Assembly: GCA_030998225.1 (NCBI GenBank)
Contig: JAPYXD010000723.1
Coordinates: 24,507,501 to 24,571,500, forward strand
Origin: Diplolepis rosae
Lineage: Eukaryota > Arthropoda > Insecta > Hymenoptera > Diplolepididae
Length of the DNA: 64,000 nt
Direction: 5' to 3'
Made by a program: the position numbers and the translations under genes. This document shows, piece after piece, positions 62,276-64,000 of this stretch. The notes below the pieces were generated by a model. That model made no database searches and was not told where the DNA came from. It saw only the letters and a program-made list of their open reading frames with translations. Positions within the stretch are counted from its first letter, which is position 1. Each line of letters begins with the position of its first letter.

Positions 62276-62491
62276 CTCAGCGTGCCCCTGAGAGTATGCA
62301 ATCTACGCTTAACGCCCATTGTGAAAAAAAGCAATTTTAATTAGCGTAATTATCATGAAAAATAGCGTGACGTAAAACTTGTGAACAGGAAAATGTTTTC
62401 TAATGTTTTTTAAAGAAATATAAACATTTTAACGTCGATTGGTATCGAATCGCGCCAAGCGTAGGTTGCATACTCTCAGGGGCACGCTGAG
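62276..62491. mobile_element. TIR MITE
   Basis: Inverted ends CTCAGCGTGCCCCTGAGAGT with ATGCAA and a further CTACGCTTRRCGC block. The body (minus strand AATCGACGTTAAAATGTTTA) is the same as the fragment at 11930-12065. Confidence 0.75.
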
Positions 62492-62634
62492 TTGTCTCGT
62501 ACACACATATCTGGTCATAGAATCCGACTCTTCAATTTTTCCGGGATTATTTCTTAATTCTGTAATGTTAATTTTGGCTTGGGGTCAGCTTAGTTTCTAA
62601 TTATTTATGTCATAGAGGACATAAACATTAGGAA

Positions 62635-62675
62635 GGCAAACGTTTCGGCCACAGATGGGGGCCCTCTTCAGTGCC
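62635..62675 (-). ncRNA. Minimal type I hammerhead ribozyme motif
   Basis: The minus strand has GGCA, CTGAAGA, stem II GGCC/GGCC, GAAAC, GTT and TGCC, the same as the 4616-4656 motif with few loop changes. Core and stem I are intact. Confidence 0.7.
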
Positions 62676-62900
62676 AATTAGCTTAATTGTAACCTTTAAA
62701 TATTTATTAACTAATACATGCAATTAAAAAATATATGGTATTTTTTGTTTTCTTGTTTTCTTCTTTGCTTATTAATTAAAAATAGAGTAAACATGCAGAA
62801 AAGCTTATGAGTAAGCGAGTTCCTAGGTGTGAAGAAACCAGGCCGTTCCAAAAACTGTTCCAACAAGTAATCCTCTCCCACAGGAACCGTGAAAAATGCG
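62635..62900 (-). mobile_element. Solo diverged Penelope-like terminus (family of 3632-4771)
   Basis: Beyond the ribozyme, similarity to 3790-3960 continues in patches: a T/A-rich stretch, then GCTTATGAGTAAGC and TTCCTAGGTGTGAAGAAACC against ATGTGAGAAGGC and TATCTAGGAACGAGACCGCT. Only one arm is present. Confidence 0.55.
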
Positions 62901-63539
62901 GCCGCGGAACGCACTCCCTCAAGGGCACATATATAAACACAATTATTTCAAACCAGAAAGAAACAACACACTGGAGAATATAACGTGGATCCTTGGTAAA
63001 GCACGCACAGCAAACCACACATATGCACGAGCACCAGAAGTAAAGGACACTGAAGTTAAAACAATCAAAACATTGCAATTGGTACGGAAAAATTTATTTA
63101 TTTTCTCAAAAACCACAGAGATGACAGACGGATGTAAGTCCACCACTCTGCCACATGGCTAGAAGAAAACTGATTTGGGAATAAGTCGTATTTAAGAAGA
63201 CAAGTGTTCAGAGTTTGACGTATATGGAGAGCATTCTCCATGATAGGTCAGGTTCCAACACCAAGGGTTATACACAGTCAAAATTTACTTTAATGTCCTC
63301 ATTTACTTTACTTTACTTACTTTAATGTTGAAAGCAAACCCCTACCACGTGTTCGAAGAATTCTGTAAGGAAAGGCACTCAATACGGTCCCGGCGTCGTA
63401 AAAATTATACACATTTTTGTGGATATAGAAAGTAAAATGCAACTAAAGTGGAAATTCACGAAAAATTAATTTCCTGGTTTTTCGAAACCTCTGATTCTTA
63501 ATAACTGGAACCCGGAAAAATACAATATTAAGTTTATAA

Positions 63540-64000
63540 GTATGATGTCCGAGTTTTTCGGATTATAAGACTGTTGTAAAGTGGCAAAATATTACGCGAG
63601 CTATTCAAACTCTGATTTGAATAGAGTGGTCAATTAATACGGTAGCACTAAGGATTCTGAGAGTAATAAAAAGTTGCAAAGTGATGTGCGAGCACTTCAG
63701 ACTCTGACTTTACGTGAGGTGGCCAAGTAATGCGCGAGTTCTTGGGAGTATGAGAATTTTTATAAAGTGGCCAAGTAATACGCGAGATTTCCGGACTCTG
63801 ACTTTAAGTAAGGTGGCCAAGTAATGCACGAATTCTTAGGAGTATAAGAATTTTTATAAAGTGGCCAAGTAATACGCGAGATTTCCGGACTCTGACTTTA
63901 AGTAAGGTGGCCAAGTAATGCGCGAATTCTTAGGAGTATGATAATTTTTATATAGTGGCCAAGTCATACGCGAGATTTCCGGACTCTGACTTTAAGTAAG
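63540..64000. repeat. 94-bp tandem repeat running off the right edge
   Basis: GTGGCCAAGTAATGCGCGA recurs at 63719, 63813 and 63907 (period 94). Each unit is a dimer of two related halves of about 47 bp, the other half reading GTGGCCAAGTAATACGCGAG. Units before 63700 are more diverged. The array continues past the window. Confidence 0.85.

Larger units (their letters stand above)
61043..64000. other. Elk intron, right part of the window
   Basis: Contains MITEs at 61365-61702, 61984-62229 and 62276-62491, a Penelope-like terminus (62635-62900) and a 94-bp tandem array (63540-64000). The ORFs at 62711-63162 overlap repeat sequence and show no domain. No further Elk exon was recognised. Confidence 0.8.

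Overview
This is a piece of an animal nuclear genome, almost certainly an insect. It is AT-rich, has spliced genes with very long introns, and is full of transposon debris. Mariner and Tc1 copies, Penelope-like elements, hAT-type MITEs and an R1/TRAS-like non-LTR element fit an arthropod. The protein sequences look insect, perhaps hymenopteran, but the order is only a guess.

One host gene spans the whole window on the minus strand: an ELK-type (KCNH8-like) voltage-gated potassium channel. Eight consecutive coding exons lie at 61042-60915, 43689-43461, 22911-22748, 11382-11169, 5548-5369, 5291-5092, 2978-2729 and 490-228. Every junction has GT/AG sites and matching phase, giving 542 uninterrupted codons from the PAS-S1 linker through S1-S6, pore, C-linker and cyclic-nucleotide-binding-homology domain. 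The 5' exons (PAS domain) lie beyond base 64000 and the C-terminal exons lie before base 1. Introns range from 77 bp to about 20.5 kb.

The 17 kb intron between the first two exons holds a second gene on the same strand: a secreted two-exon trypsin-fold protein (51414-53611). Its catalytic His and Ser are replaced by Ala and Gly, so it is a serine protease homologue without the catalytic triad. A dead Tc1 element sits in its only intron, and a decayed duplicate of its 3' end lies just downstream.

The rest is intronic repeats. The main items are: Penelope-like material at 3632-4771, 32632-34790, 58455-59500 and 62635-62900, with six hammerhead-ribozyme motifs, five with an intact core; a broken R1/TRAS-like retrotransposon (16147-19435) cut by a hAT MITE with an 8-bp target duplication, and a related RT fragment (26286-26690); a full-length mariner with one stop codon (54602-55895) inside an older foldback element; a nested stack of elements at 38922-42875; two further defective Tc1/mariner copies; a THAP-domain remnant (32014-32443); more than a dozen foldback or TIR MITEs; a GC-rich poly(A)-tailed retroposon with a 13-bp target duplication; tRNA-derived SINE pieces; and a 94-bp tandem repeat running off the right edge.

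No CRISPR array, operon or prokaryotic feature is present. I do not see a clearly new biological system. The most notable points are the set of minimal hammerhead ribozymes in Penelope-like termini, the catalytically dead protease nested in the channel gene, and the depth of element nesting in the channel introns.
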